Positions 33,694 through 43,603 of a stretch of DNA of 64,000 bases are shown here, one piece after another. The DNA is taken from NCBI GenBank assembly GCA_002336895.1, contig DDFC01000042.1:248001-312000 (forward strand). The letters are read 5' to 3'. The translations under genes were made by a program, and so were the position numbers. Every line of letters begins with the position of its first letter. The first letter of the stretch is position 1. A model generated the notes under the pieces. It saw only the letters and a list, made by a program, of their open reading frames with translations. It had not been told where the DNA came from and did no database searches. Origin of the DNA: Verrucomicrobiaceae bacterium UBA1938 (GTDB taxonomy: Bacteria; Verrucomicrobiota; Verrucomicrobiia; Verrucomicrobiales; Verrucomicrobiaceae).

Positions 33694-35202
33694 ATGGACC
33701 GCCGCGATTTCCTCAAGACCACCAGTGCCGTAGCCGCAATGACCAGTGCCCGCAGGCTGATGGCGGCGACTGATGCAAAGAGGCAGCCGGAGCTGATCAA
33801 GACGGAGAATGCGAAGACGGGGAGCAGCTTTCAGCTCACGCGCATGCGGCCGGACAGCGCCAAGTCCTACCGCACCTCGCTCATCGAGGGGTACTGCTCG
33901 CGGCAGTCGGTGAAGGCGGGGGAGAAGATGGACATCTTTGTGAGCACGCGGCCGGTGGCGCGGTTTAACATCGAGATCTTCCGCATGGGCTACTACGGCG
34001 GCGCGGGTGCGCGGCACATGACCACGCTGGGGCCCTTTGCAGGCAAGGAGCAGCCCGTGCCTGAGATGGCGGACAAGCGCCTGCGCGAGTGCCAGTGGGA
34101 GGCCAGCACCACGCTGACGATCCCGCCGGACTGGCCCAGCGGTGTGTATCTGGGAAGACTGAGCACGATCCCCAAGGCCGCCGACAAGCCCTACTGGCAG
34201 AGCTACATCGTCTTCATCGTGACCGATGACCGCCCGGCGGACATCCTCTTCCAGTGCAGCGACAACACCTGGCAGGCCTACAACCGCTGGCCGGTGAATG
34301 AGTCGCTCTACACCGATCCGCGCGCCGCGCATGCCCCGGGGGTGAGCGTGAGCTTTGACCGCCCGTATGGCAAGTATGTGCAGATTTTTGACAACCCGCA
34401 GAGCATGGGCAGCGGCGAGTTTTTGCTGTGGGAATATCCGCTGTGCTACTGGCTGGAGAAGGAAGGCTACGATGTGACCTACTGCTCCAACGTGGACAAT
34501 CTGAACCCCGCCAATCTGGCGCGCGCGAAGACGATGATCAGCGTGGGCCACGACGAGTACTGGGACATGCGCCAGTATGCGAATGTGAAGCAGGCCATCG
34601 CCGACGGACTGAGTGTGCTGTGGCTCTCGGCGAACGATGTGTACATGGTGACTCCCTTCACCCCGAATGCGAAGGGGGAGGTGAATCGCCGCCTGACGCG
34701 GGAGACCTGCTATGGGGAATTTCGCGAGGAGGAGAAGGAGGCCTACTCGAAGGTGCTGGGGCCGTTTGAGAATCCGGGCCCGGATGAGCGCGACATCATC
34801 GGCGCGCGCACGACGGTGCCTTTCAACGGCGGTGGTGACTGGACCTGCGCCAAGCCGGAGCACTGGCTGTTTGAAGGCACGGGCATGAAGAAAGGGGACA
34901 GCATTCCCGGGCTCGTGGGCTGGGAGTTTCACGGCGATCCCGACACCGCACGCCCAGGACTGGAAGTGGTGGCCGAGGGCAATGTGTGGGCCAGCGGCAC
35001 GCGGCTGGGCAAGTATGCGGCCACGGTTTACGAAGGCCCCAAGAAGAACATCGTCTTCAACGCCACGACGATTTTCTGGAGCCAGGGCCTCAGCGATACT
35101 CCCGGCCACATGATTCCCTGGAGCCACTTCTCCCGCCCGCATGGCCCGGACGAGCGCGTGCAGCAGATGACGCGGAATGCGCTGAAGCGGGCGATTGGGT
35201 GA
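33694..35202 (+). CDS. Tat-exported N,N-dimethylformamidase beta-subunit-like protein
   Basis: 502 residues from the ATG at 33694. A twin-arginine signal (DRRDFLKTTSAVAAM) is followed by a domain with GYCSRQSVKAGEKMDIFVS, FRMGYYGGAGAR and WPSGVYLGRL. The C-terminal-domain motifs are then QCSDNTWQAYNRWPVNESLY, ISVGHDEYWDM and FWSQGLSD. These fit the large-subunit C-terminal domain of N,N-dimethylformamidase. Most members of this family have no proven activity. It probably acts in the periplasm on an amide or sugar substrate. Confidence 0.75.
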   Translation: MDRRDFLKTTSAVAAMTSARRLMAATDAKRQPELIKTENAKTGSSFQLTRMRPDSAKSYRTSLIEGYCSRQSVKAGEKMDIFVSTRPVARFNIEIFRMGYYGGAGARHMTTLGPFAGKEQPVPEMADKRLRECQWEASTTLTIPPDWPSGVYLGRLSTIPKAADKPYWQSYIVFIVTDDRPADILFQCSDNTWQAYNRWPVNESLYTDPRAAHAPGVSVSFDRPYGKYVQIFDNPQSMGSGEFLLWEYPLCYWLEKEGYDVTYCSNVDNLNPANLARAKTMISVGHDEYWDMRQYANVKQAIADGLSVLWLSANDVYMVTPFTPNAKGEVNRRLTRETCYGEFREEEKEAYSKVLGPFENPGPDERDIIGARTTVPFNGGGDWTCAKPEHWLFEGTGMKKGDSIPGLVGWEFHGDPDTARPGLEVVAEGNVWASGTRLGKYAATVYEGPKKNIVFNATTIFWSQGLSDTPGHMIPWSHFSRPHGPDERVQQMTRNALKRAIG

Positions 35203-35250
35203 GGGTGCGAGAGCCACCTTTGTTTCTCACATAAACTCACCTAATCTCAC

Positions 35251-35367
35251 ATGAAGGTGCGTGAGTATGGAATTGGGAAATTTGAGACTATCATCAAGAG
35301 GCTTCTCGACATGAACAAGCTGGAGCGGCTCGGCTCCGGCAAGGCGACACGGTGCCGGATCTTGTAA
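35251..35367 (+). pseudogene. Remnant resembling the end of a winged-helix domain
   Basis: A 38-codon frame. It reads KFETIIKRLLDMNKLERLGSGKATR near its middle and end, the wing of an HTH domain such as occurs at the C-terminus of RecG-like or AlbA_2-containing regulators (pattern L-x-R-x-GSGKATR). It lacks a domain start and probably is a decayed fragment of a longer gene. Confidence 0.35.
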
Positions 35368-35462
35368 TCGTCAGACGACGTGGGATCGAGCCGCACGGGG
35401 GATTGAGCTGACTGCTTTGTGACGCGGTGTCGCCTGAGAGGTATCGTGCTGGCGTCAGCAAA

Positions 35463-35660
35463 GTGGTCCGCACAGCGCGAAGCCAGCCGAAGGCAATCCT
35501 CTGGGCGGCACGATCAGCCCAGCGTCTGCTTTTTCGCCCAGATCTCGTGCGAGGCATTTTAGTCGCACCACTCCGAAATGAGCGGTGGGTTTCTGAGCAG
35601 ACATATCATAACTCGCGAACCAGAGAGCTTGCGAGCCGCACAGGGGACTGTGCGGACCAC
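35463..35660 (-). repeat. REPIN-like inverted-repeat element (copy 1, hybrid arms)
   Basis: 198 bp. The left end begins GTGGTCCGCACAG and the right end finishes CTGTGCGGACCAC. The inner arms differ: the left arm carries the GCGAAGCCAGCCGAAGGCAATCC block also seen at 46105, while the right arm carries the GGGGACTGTGCGG block seen at 41121 and 42327. The internal part contains the CCCAGCGTCTGCT and GGGTTTCTG blocks shared with the 42186 copy. Confidence 0.7.
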
Positions 35661-35709
35661 TATGGGGGGCGTTTGCGGCCTTTGGGGATCGATGTTTTTT
35701 AGCGGGGCC

Positions 35710-36825
35710 TCACTCAAACACGATCAAGCTGCGCGCCACCTCGCCGCGTTGCAGTGCATCATACGCTTCGTTGATGCCTTCAAGGGGGTAGCGTTTGGTG
35801 ATCAGTTCATCCAGCATCAGCCTGCCAGACTGGTGCATGGCGATAAGGAGGAGCAGGTCTTTGCGGGGCTGGGTGCTGCCGTAGAGGCTGCCGCGCAGGG
35901 TTTTCTCGGCGTAGACGAGCTGGTTCACATTGATGCTGGCGCGGTCTGCCGCACTGGTGATGCCCACCATGACGCACATGCCGCCTTTCTTGGTGGCATC
36001 AAAGGCCTGCTCGGCGGTCTTGCTGGAGCCGTAGGCCTCGAAGGCATAGTCCACGCCCTTGCCGTCGGTGAGGTCCTTGATGGCCTGTACGGGGTCGCCA
36101 GCATTCACGTCCACGTAGTCGGTGGCGCCGAACTGGCGGGCGTCGGCCTCCTTGCGGCTGAATTTGTCCACGGCGATGATCTGGCGCGCCCCGGCCATGC
36201 GGGCGGCCTGCACGATATTCAGGCCGATGCCGCCGCAGCCGATGACGGCCACGGTGCTGCTGGGCTGCACGCGGGCGGCTTTTTCCACCGCACCCACGCC
36301 GGTGATGACACCGCAGCCGATGAGCGCGGCGTGCTCAAACGAGAACTCCTTTGGGATCTTGACCACCGAGGCCTGCGGCATGGTGGAAAGGGAGGAGAAG
36401 GCGGAGACGCCTGCGTAGTGGCGGATGCTCTCGCCGACGGAGTTTTGAAAGCGGGTGGTGCCGTCCGGCATAAGGCCGGTGAAGCGCATGGCGGTGCCCA
36501 TGTCGCAGAGGGCGGGGCGGCCATTGCTGCAGTATTCGCATTTTCCGCAGGAGCCGCGCCAGACGAGGATGACGTGATCGCCCACCTCGACGGAGGTGAC
36601 GCCCTCTCCCACGGCCTCGATGACGCCGCTGCCCTCGTGCCCGAGGATGATGGGCATGGGCATGGAGAGGTCTCCCTTCATCACATGCAGGTCGCTGTGG
36701 CAGACGCCGGCGGCCTTCATGCGCACGGTGACCTCTCCGGCCTGCGGTGGCAGCACTTGGACCTCCTCGATGCGCAGGGGCTTCTTGGCTTCGTAGAGGA
36801 CGGCGGCGGGGGCGAGGGTGGACAT
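35710..36825 (-). CDS. Zinc-dependent medium-chain alcohol dehydrogenase
   Basis: 371 residues from the ATG at 36825. The catalytic-zinc cysteine is in AAGVCHSDLHV; GHEGSGVIEAVGEGV is the PS00059 signature. The structural zinc cysteines lie in SCGKCEYCSNGRPALC. The nucleotide-binding site is AVIGCGGIGLN with VDKFSRKEAD, suggesting NAD. It oxidises an alcohol or aldehyde-glutathione/mycothiol-type substrate. It is preceded by a gap to the divergent SGNH-like gene, so both may share a promoter region. Confidence 0.88.
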   Translation of the reverse strand: MSTLAPAAVLYEAKKPLRIEEVQVLPPQAGEVTVRMKAAGVCHSDLHVMKGDLSMPMPIILGHEGSGVIEAVGEGVTSVEVGDHVILVWRGSCGKCEYCSNGRPALCDMGTAMRFTGLMPDGTTRFQNSVGESIRHYAGVSAFSSLSTMPQASVVKIPKEFSFEHAALIGCGVITGVGAVEKAARVQPSSTVAVIGCGGIGLNIVQAARMAGARQIIAVDKFSRKEADARQFGATDYVDVNAGDPVQAIKDLTDGKGVDYAFEAYGSSKTAEQAFDATKKGGMCVMVGITSAADRASINVNQLVYAEKTLRGSLYGSTQPRKDLLLLIAMHQSGRLMLDELITKRYPLEGINEAYDALQRGEVARSLIVFE

Positions 36826-36925
36826 GGTTGGGGGATGATGACGAAACCGGCGTGCTGCGCAACCCTGTGCCATAAACGCACTCGCCGGTTGCAGCCGTGG
36901 CTGGGCTCGCTGAGATAGCGGGCGC

Positions 36926-39130
36926 ATGTTTTCCAACCGCAAGACATTCCTCATTCTCGGCGCGCTGGCGTTTCCGGGCATGGCCGGCCTGCGGGCCCAG
37001 GCCCCGGCGGCTCCTGCTGCTGCACCGGCCCAGGCTCCAGCCCCCGCTGCGGCACCTGCGGCCGGCGCTGTGCCGATGGACCTGCAATCTCTCCAGCAGG
37101 CGGCGCGTGCTGCGGAGGAAAAGCTGCCGACTCCGAAGGTGAAGGCGCAGACTTTCTTTGAGCTGACTCCGGTGGAGCGAGAGCACTGGCGGAAGTTTCT
37201 GCCGCAGACGCTGCAAAAGCTGGCGCGCCGTGAGCGCGTGCAGATCGTGGTGCTGGGAGATGCCGTGCTGGATGGTGTGACGGCTGCATCCGGACAGGAT
37301 CCGCTGCTGCGGAGCTTTGCGGGAGTGTTTGCCAGCAAGCTGGCGGCGCAGTTTTACTACACCGGCGGGGTGCGCGTGCTGCGTGCCGGGGCCAAGCCCC
37401 GCAGCCGGGATGCGATGGTGATGGGGCCTGAGATTTTGATCCAGCCGGTGCGTGTCTCCGGCATGGCGGCTGCGGCTTCCGCGCTTTCCACCGAAGGGCT
37501 GCGCGGTCAGCCGGATGTGGTGCTGGTGGCGCTGGGACTGGAGGACGGTCTGGCGGGCGTGCCTGCGGCGGATGTGCAGGAGGGATTTCGCAGCCTGTTG
37601 GACACAGCGCGGAACAAGCGCCTGGAAGTCATCGTGGCGGGACCGATCCCGCAGGCGGCAGACCCGGAGGAGGCCAGCCTGGCGCTGACACGTGGCACGG
37701 CCAGCGTGCTGCGGGATGCCTGCGCCAGGGCGGATGTGCTCTTCTCGGATCTGGGCGATCTCTCGCGCCTCATCGAGGTGAGCCCGGGGGCGCAGGGCCC
37801 GGACCAGATCTTTCCGGCGCTGGTGCATGAGGTGCAGAACCTGCTCGGCCCGGCAGGCGCGAGCGGCGCAGCCCTGCCCACAGCGGCGATGCATGCGGCC
37901 ATGGGGCGCATTCTTTACCAAGACGTGATGCAGGGAGCCCCTGCGGTGGCGTGGCAGACCGGCGCGGCGAAGGCCACGCTGAAGGGGGATGGCAAGCTGG
38001 CGCTGGAATTCGAACTGACCAACACCCGCAAGGAGAAGCTGGTGCTGACCGTGCTGCCGCTGGTGCCGGCGGGTCTGTCCCCGAAAGACGCCACGACTGA
38101 GATCAAGCTGGAAGCTGGTGCGAAGGAGAAGGTGAAGGTGGACTACGCCATCGCAGACAGCCGCAGCCTGCCGCTGGAGGATGGCACCCTGAGGCTGCCG
38201 GTGCTGGTGGCTGCGGGAGCGCAGGCACGCATCGAAGACCTGGCGATGCCGCTGCAGCCTTTCAGCGTGGCGGTGAACACGCGCGCGGCTTTCAACCAGG
38301 AGACGGAATTCAATCCGGACATCGAGATCGAAAACGCCACGGGTGCCAAATTTTCTGCTGAATGGGAGTCCATGTGTGGAGGCAAGTCGCAGACGGGCAG
38401 GATTGATCTGGAGGCCAGCGGCTCCGAGGTACTGAAGCTGGCGCTGCCGCTGCCCACCCAGGGCAGGCCGCTGCGCCGCGTGCAGTCGCTGAAGCTGGTG
38501 GTGAACTCCGGCGGCGTGAAGCAGAGCTTTGACCGGCAGGTGGAGCTGACGCGCAACATGGGGCTGAAGGAAGTGGTGCCGCTGACGGCGGCGGATGGTA
38601 ACGAGAGCTCTGTGAGCGTGCGTGCGGATGCCGATGGCATGAAGCTCTTTTTTACGCTCGATCTGGCCGGTGTGAGCCTGGCGGATGATGAAAAAGGAAG
38701 CGCCTATGAAGTGCTGCTGAACCTGGATGCACGCAGCTACGGCGAGCGCCTGACGCCTGGCGCCACGGCGGCGCTGCGCATCACCGGCAAGGCGGCGGAT
38801 GGAGCCGCCAAGGTGGCCCCCATCGCGGCGTGGGCCTTTGGCAGCGGGTATGCGGCGGAGTTTGACCCCAAGGAGATCCAGGCCACGCTGAGCAGCAGCG
38901 CCAGCGGCGGGCGGAGGCTGACGATCGTGCTGCCCAAGAGCTACCTCTACCTGCACGAGTGGGCGCTGGGGAACGGCAACAGCCAGCTGGGCGTGAACGT
39001 GCGCCTCAGCGGCGGCGGGCGCGACTACTACCTGACCCGCAGCAGCCGCCGTGGCGACGATGCGGAGGGCCTGAGCGTACTGGAACTGACCGACAAACCC
39101 ACGCTGCGCTGGACGGTGCGCGTGGAGTAG
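36926..39130 (+). CDS. Large secreted protein with SGNH-like domain
   Basis: 734 residues. A signal peptide (KTFLILGALAFPGMAGLRAQ) and an Ala/Pro linker precede an SGNH-hydrolase-like domain (about 100-350). The block-I motif is VVLGDAVLDG: the nucleophile Ser of GDS is Ala113. PDVVLVALGLEDGLAG and IVAGPIPQAA are other core strands. The C-terminal half has beta-sandwich-like segments. It is probably a non-catalytic relative that binds carbohydrate or acts in envelope assembly. It ends 16 bp before an ABC exporter, so they are likely co-transcribed. Confidence 0.65.
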   Translation: MFSNRKTFLILGALAFPGMAGLRAQAPAAPAAAPAQAPAPAAAPAAGAVPMDLQSLQQAARAAEEKLPTPKVKAQTFFELTPVEREHWRKFLPQTLQKLARRERVQIVVLGDAVLDGVTAASGQDPLLRSFAGVFASKLAAQFYYTGGVRVLRAGAKPRSRDAMVMGPEILIQPVRVSGMAAAASALSTEGLRGQPDVVLVALGLEDGLAGVPAADVQEGFRSLLDTARNKRLEVIVAGPIPQAADPEEASLALTRGTASVLRDACARADVLFSDLGDLSRLIEVSPGAQGPDQIFPALVHEVQNLLGPAGASGAALPTAAMHAAMGRILYQDVMQGAPAVAWQTGAAKATLKGDGKLALEFELTNTRKEKLVLTVLPLVPAGLSPKDATTEIKLEAGAKEKVKVDYAIADSRSLPLEDGTLRLPVLVAAGAQARIEDLAMPLQPFSVAVNTRAAFNQETEFNPDIEIENATGAKFSAEWESMCGGKSQTGRIDLEASGSEVLKLALPLPTQGRPLRRVQSLKLVVNSGGVKQSFDRQVELTRNMGLKEVVPLTAADGNESSVSVRADADGMKLFFTLDLAGVSLADDEKGSAYEVLLNLDARSYGERLTPGATAALRITGKAADGAAKVAPIAAWAFGSGYAAEFDPKEIQATLSSSASGGRRLTIVLPKSYLYLHEWALGNGNSQLGVNVRLSGGGRDYYLTRSSRRGDDAEGLSVLELTDKPTLRWTVRVE

Positions 39131-39146
39131 AAAGAATCAAACAAGC

Positions 39147-40925
<1,779 letters not shown>

Positions 40926-40932
40926 GGGGATA

Positions 40933-41142
40933 GTGGTCCGCACAGTCCTCTGTGCGGTTCGCATACCCCCTGAGGAACAAGTCGCACCATGCTGCGCAGT
41001 ATCCAGCATGTCCTTCTCTCACCTTGCGTGCGGCTTCTCCGTCTTGGCAAAAAGGAGCAGGAGAGCGCTGGATGCTGCGCAGGCGGATTGTAGCTCATGC
41101 ACCAGCATGCATGCGTGCCGCACAGAGGACTGTGCGGACCAC
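40933..41142 (+). repeat. REPIN-like inverted-repeat element (copy 2)
   Basis: 210 bp. The arms are perfect inverted repeats over at least the first 25 nt (GTGGTCCGCACAGTCCTCTGTGCGG), and the two halves remain related inwards, for example TGCGCAGTATCCAGC against TGCGCAGCATCCAGC in inverted orientation. The whole unit can fold as a long imperfect hairpin. The right flank CTTTGCTGGCGCA is shared with copy 4. Confidence 0.8.
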
Positions 41143-41274
41143 TTTGCTGGCGCATGCTTGTGTGCCCTCTTTGTTTTTGTTTCCGCTTCTAGGGGCGAAA
41201 AATGGCAACGAAGTGGGGGAGGTCGTTTTTCGGTGTGCACACGGATCTGCTATTGCTAAAAGCGGGTCCCCATA

Positions 41275-41470
41275 GTGGTCCGCACAGTCCTCTGTGCGGT
41301 TCGTGAGCATCATGATGGGCAAGTCACCATCCGCATGCGCAGAATCCAAGGCTGATACTCTTTGTGGAAAGTCCCCCTCAAAGAAACGTGCTGAGTTTGA
41401 AGAAAAAGAATGTCCTGGGTAGCATGAGCCATCCAGCGCCTGCTCTTCACCAATCGACCATGCCACTTTT
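41275..41470 (+). repeat. REPIN-like arm at the 3' side of the RAYT gene (copy 3)
   Basis: The 41275-41305 segment carries the GTGGTCCGCACAGTCCTCTGTGCGG arm. The following GTGAGCATCATGATGGG block is shared in inverted form with the right arm of copy 4. The distal part overlaps the end of the transposase gene. Confidence 0.65.
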
Positions 41471-42119
41471 TTAGCCGCGCCGCCAGTGAATGAACTCGCC
41501 TGCCATCAGCCCTGCTTTTGCAGGGTTGTCAGCAATGTAGCTTCGCAGCTTTTCAAACGATGCCTGATGCCGCACCAGGTGGTCAAAGCTCTCGTCCTGC
41601 CAGAACCTGCCGCTCCGCCCCAAAGCCTCGTTGATCTTCAGTGCCGACCACTTTTTCCATGAGGCTACCTGCTTGAGCATGGAATTTCGCGCCAGGCCTC
41701 CCACCAGCACGTGCACATGATTGGGCATGATGACAAAGTCGCCCAGCAGGTAGCACGAACCATCAATGAAACGCAGAGCTTCCGCCACATGGTTGGCGAG
41801 CGCAGGCTGCCGCAGCAGGCATTCCCCCATGGCAGGCATCCATCTCATGCTCCAGCCTGCGGGCAAACTGGCGAAAGTCGTTCCGGTCCTGATCAGACAA
41901 CTCCTCGACCTGCCTGCGCCAGTCCTTGGCGAGCGGAGAGATGCCATGCTCCAGCAGCCAGCCATCACGCTCGTGCCGCCATTTCAGCCAAACATCCCGG
42001 GGTATGGAGTCTGCCGTGCGCCAGGTGATGAAATACGTGGCCTCCGCCTGATCCCAATGCGGAAGATGTCCTTGGGAGATCGAGACCTTGTCCGCCGGAT
42101 TGAAAAATCGAAAGGTCAT
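41471..42119 (-). pseudogene. RAYT-type Y1/HUH transposase, single frameshift
   Basis: About 216 codons spread over two frames. The first frame from the ATG at 42119 gives the start of a RAYT (ATYFITWRTADSIPRDV) to MDACHG. The second frame continues with ECLLRQPALANHVAEALRF and holds the HUH motif VIMPNHVHVLVGG and the tyrosine helix LRSYIADNPAKAGL. Removing one G from the G5 run at 41824-41828 (plus strand C5) joins the frames as HG-ECLLR, which matches the family. It may be inactive, programmed or a sequencing slip. It lies between REPIN-like arms at 41275 and 42186, typical of a RAYT. Confidence 0.8.
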
Positions 42120-42185
42120 GATCAGTGCAGAACAAAAAGATGCGATGTCCCCTCAAGATTCGCAAGCCGCAGGCTGACTTAAATA

Positions 42186-42346
42186 GTGGTCCGCACAGTC
42201 CTCTGTGCGGCTCGAACTACCCAGCGTCTGCTAACGGGCCACTTTTCAGTCGCGCCGCCACAGAATGAGCGCTGGGTTTCTGCGCAGGCCATTGTAACTC
42301 GCTCATCATGATGCTCGCGAACCGCACAGAGGACTGTGCGGACCAC
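42186..42346 (+). repeat. REPIN-like inverted-repeat element (copy 4)
   Basis: 161 bp with 25-nt perfect inverted ends (GTGGTCCGCACAGTCCTCTGTGCGG and its complement). Internally it has a block TCATTCTGTGGCGGCGCG that matches the 3' end of the neighbouring transposase gene (TCATTCACTGGCGGCGCG), so the element looks like a deletion derivative that kept both ends of the transposase locus. The right flank CTTTGCTGGCGCA is shared with copy 2. Confidence 0.8.
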
Positions 42347-42368
42347 TTTGCTGGCGCAGGCGCGGGGC

Positions 42369-43559
42369 TCAGCTCCGGAACACCATCGCCGGCTCCAGTT
42401 TGCTCACTCGCCAGATGCCCAGCAGCGCTGCCAGGGCGCAGATGCTGAGGACGACGCCCAGTACTGCGAAGGGGACAAACTCTGGCATGTAAAACGGAGG
42501 CTGCTCGTTTTTCAGCGCAGCCATCGCGAAGCCGGATGTGAAGAAGAGGCCGATGCCGTAGCCGATGATGCCGACGGTAAATGCCTGCGTGATCAACATG
42601 AGGCACAGCGTGCCATTGGAGGCTCCCATGGCCTTCAGCGCGCCGAGGTGGCGCATGTTTTCCAGCACAAAGGAGTAGAAGGTCTGGCAGCTCACGGCCA
42701 TGCCCACCAGCAGGCCGATGATCACCGTGGTGCCAAAAGAGATGGGAATGCCGGTGTTCTTCACATACCACCAGACGGTGGAGACATTGAAGTTGTTCGT
42801 CTCGCCGCCGCCGCGCTGGGCCCAGAATTCGCTGAAGCCGGCCTCGCGGTTGATGAAAGCCTTCAGCCCGGTGGTGCGGCGGATGTCCTCCACGGCCTGC
42901 TCCAGGCTCACGCCTTCGCGTGGCGCGCAGATCACGGCCTGCAGCATCTTGCGTTGAGGCGGCACATACTGCAGGGCGCGCTCGTAGGTGGTCCAGACAT
43001 AGGGGCCGCCGGTGAAGGAGGTCACCGCATCGGCGATGCCCACCACTCGCGCCTCCTGGTCGTTGAGCTCAAAGACATCACCTACCTTCACTTTCTCGCC
43101 GCGTTTGCGCGCCAGGCGCATGACGCCTAGGTCGTCGATGATCACGGAATGGGGCAGGCGCAGCTTCATCAGATCGCCCGCCAGCATCTTGGCGGGGGCT
43201 CCGGCCAGGGTGTTGGAGTCGATGCCGATGAGCTGGATCATCTTGAAGTTGCCGTTTTCAAGACGCACGCGCTGGATGCCGGAGTAGATGGGGCTGGCCC
43301 AGGCCACGCTCTTGACGCTGCGCACACGGGCCACGTCGGTGTCCAGCAGGGGGTTGGTTTCATTGACCTGCTCCACCTTGTCCTCCACCACCCAGATGGG
43401 GGCTGGCACGTTTTTCAGGGTGGACTTGGTCCAGTTCATCAGCCCGCAGAAGACCGCCGTCTGCTGCGCCATGAGAAAGGTGGCCACAGCGAGACCCGCG
43501 ACGAGCATGAGGTACTTCGCCGTGTCGCCAAAGAGCATCTTGAGGGCCAGGCGGAGCAT
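42369..43559 (-). CDS. DevC-like ABC transporter permease (FtsX fold), no ATPase partner
   Basis: 396 residues. The N-terminal helix (DTAKYLMLVAGLAVATFLMA) is followed by a large periplasmic MacB-like domain and three C-terminal helices. The latter include VIIGLLVGMAVSCQTFYSFV and MRHLGALKAMGASN, the FtsX/MacB signature. DevC-type permeases usually work with a DevA ATPase and a DevB adaptor. None is visible in the window beside it. The gene ends 22 bp from a REPIN-like element. Confidence 0.82.
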   Translation of the reverse strand: MLRLALKMLFGDTAKYLMLVAGLAVATFLMAQQTAVFCGLMNWTKSTLKNVPAPIWVVEDKVEQVNETNPLLDTDVARVRSVKSVAWASPIYSGIQRVRLENGNFKMIQLIGIDSNTLAGAPAKMLAGDLMKLRLPHSVIIDDLGVMRLARKRGEKVKVGDVFELNDQEARVVGIADAVTSFTGGPYVWTTYERALQYVPPQRKMLQAVICAPREGVSLEQAVEDIRRTTGLKAFINREAGFSEFWAQRGGGETNNFNVSTVWWYVKNTGIPISFGTTVIIGLLVGMAVSCQTFYSFVLENMRHLGALKAMGASNGTLCLMLITQAFTVGIIGYGIGLFFTSGFAMAALKNEQPPFYMPEFVPFAVLGVVLSICALAALLGIWRVSKLEPAMVFRS

Positions 43560-43603
43560 GTGCGTGATTACGTGCAGGAGGTGCGCCGGGGCGCAGGGAA
43601 TCT

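Larger units (their letters stand above)
35203..35709. other. Gene-poor interval with a winged-helix remnant and a REPIN-like element
   Basis: About 500 bp. It holds a 38-codon reading frame (35251-35367) and the inverted-repeat element at 35463-35660; the remainder shows no gene-like signal. Confidence 0.5.
40926..41470. other. Gene-free interval carrying REPIN-like repeats
   Basis: About 545 bp between the ABC exporter and the RAYT locus; it holds a full inverted-repeat element (40933-41142) and the half belonging to the transposase locus (from 41275). Confidence 0.6.

Noticed and set aside
42217..42368. Minus-strand reading frame through the REPIN-like element
   Set aside because: It is open only because of the repeat's base composition and has no protein-like motif; the transposase end is in another frame.
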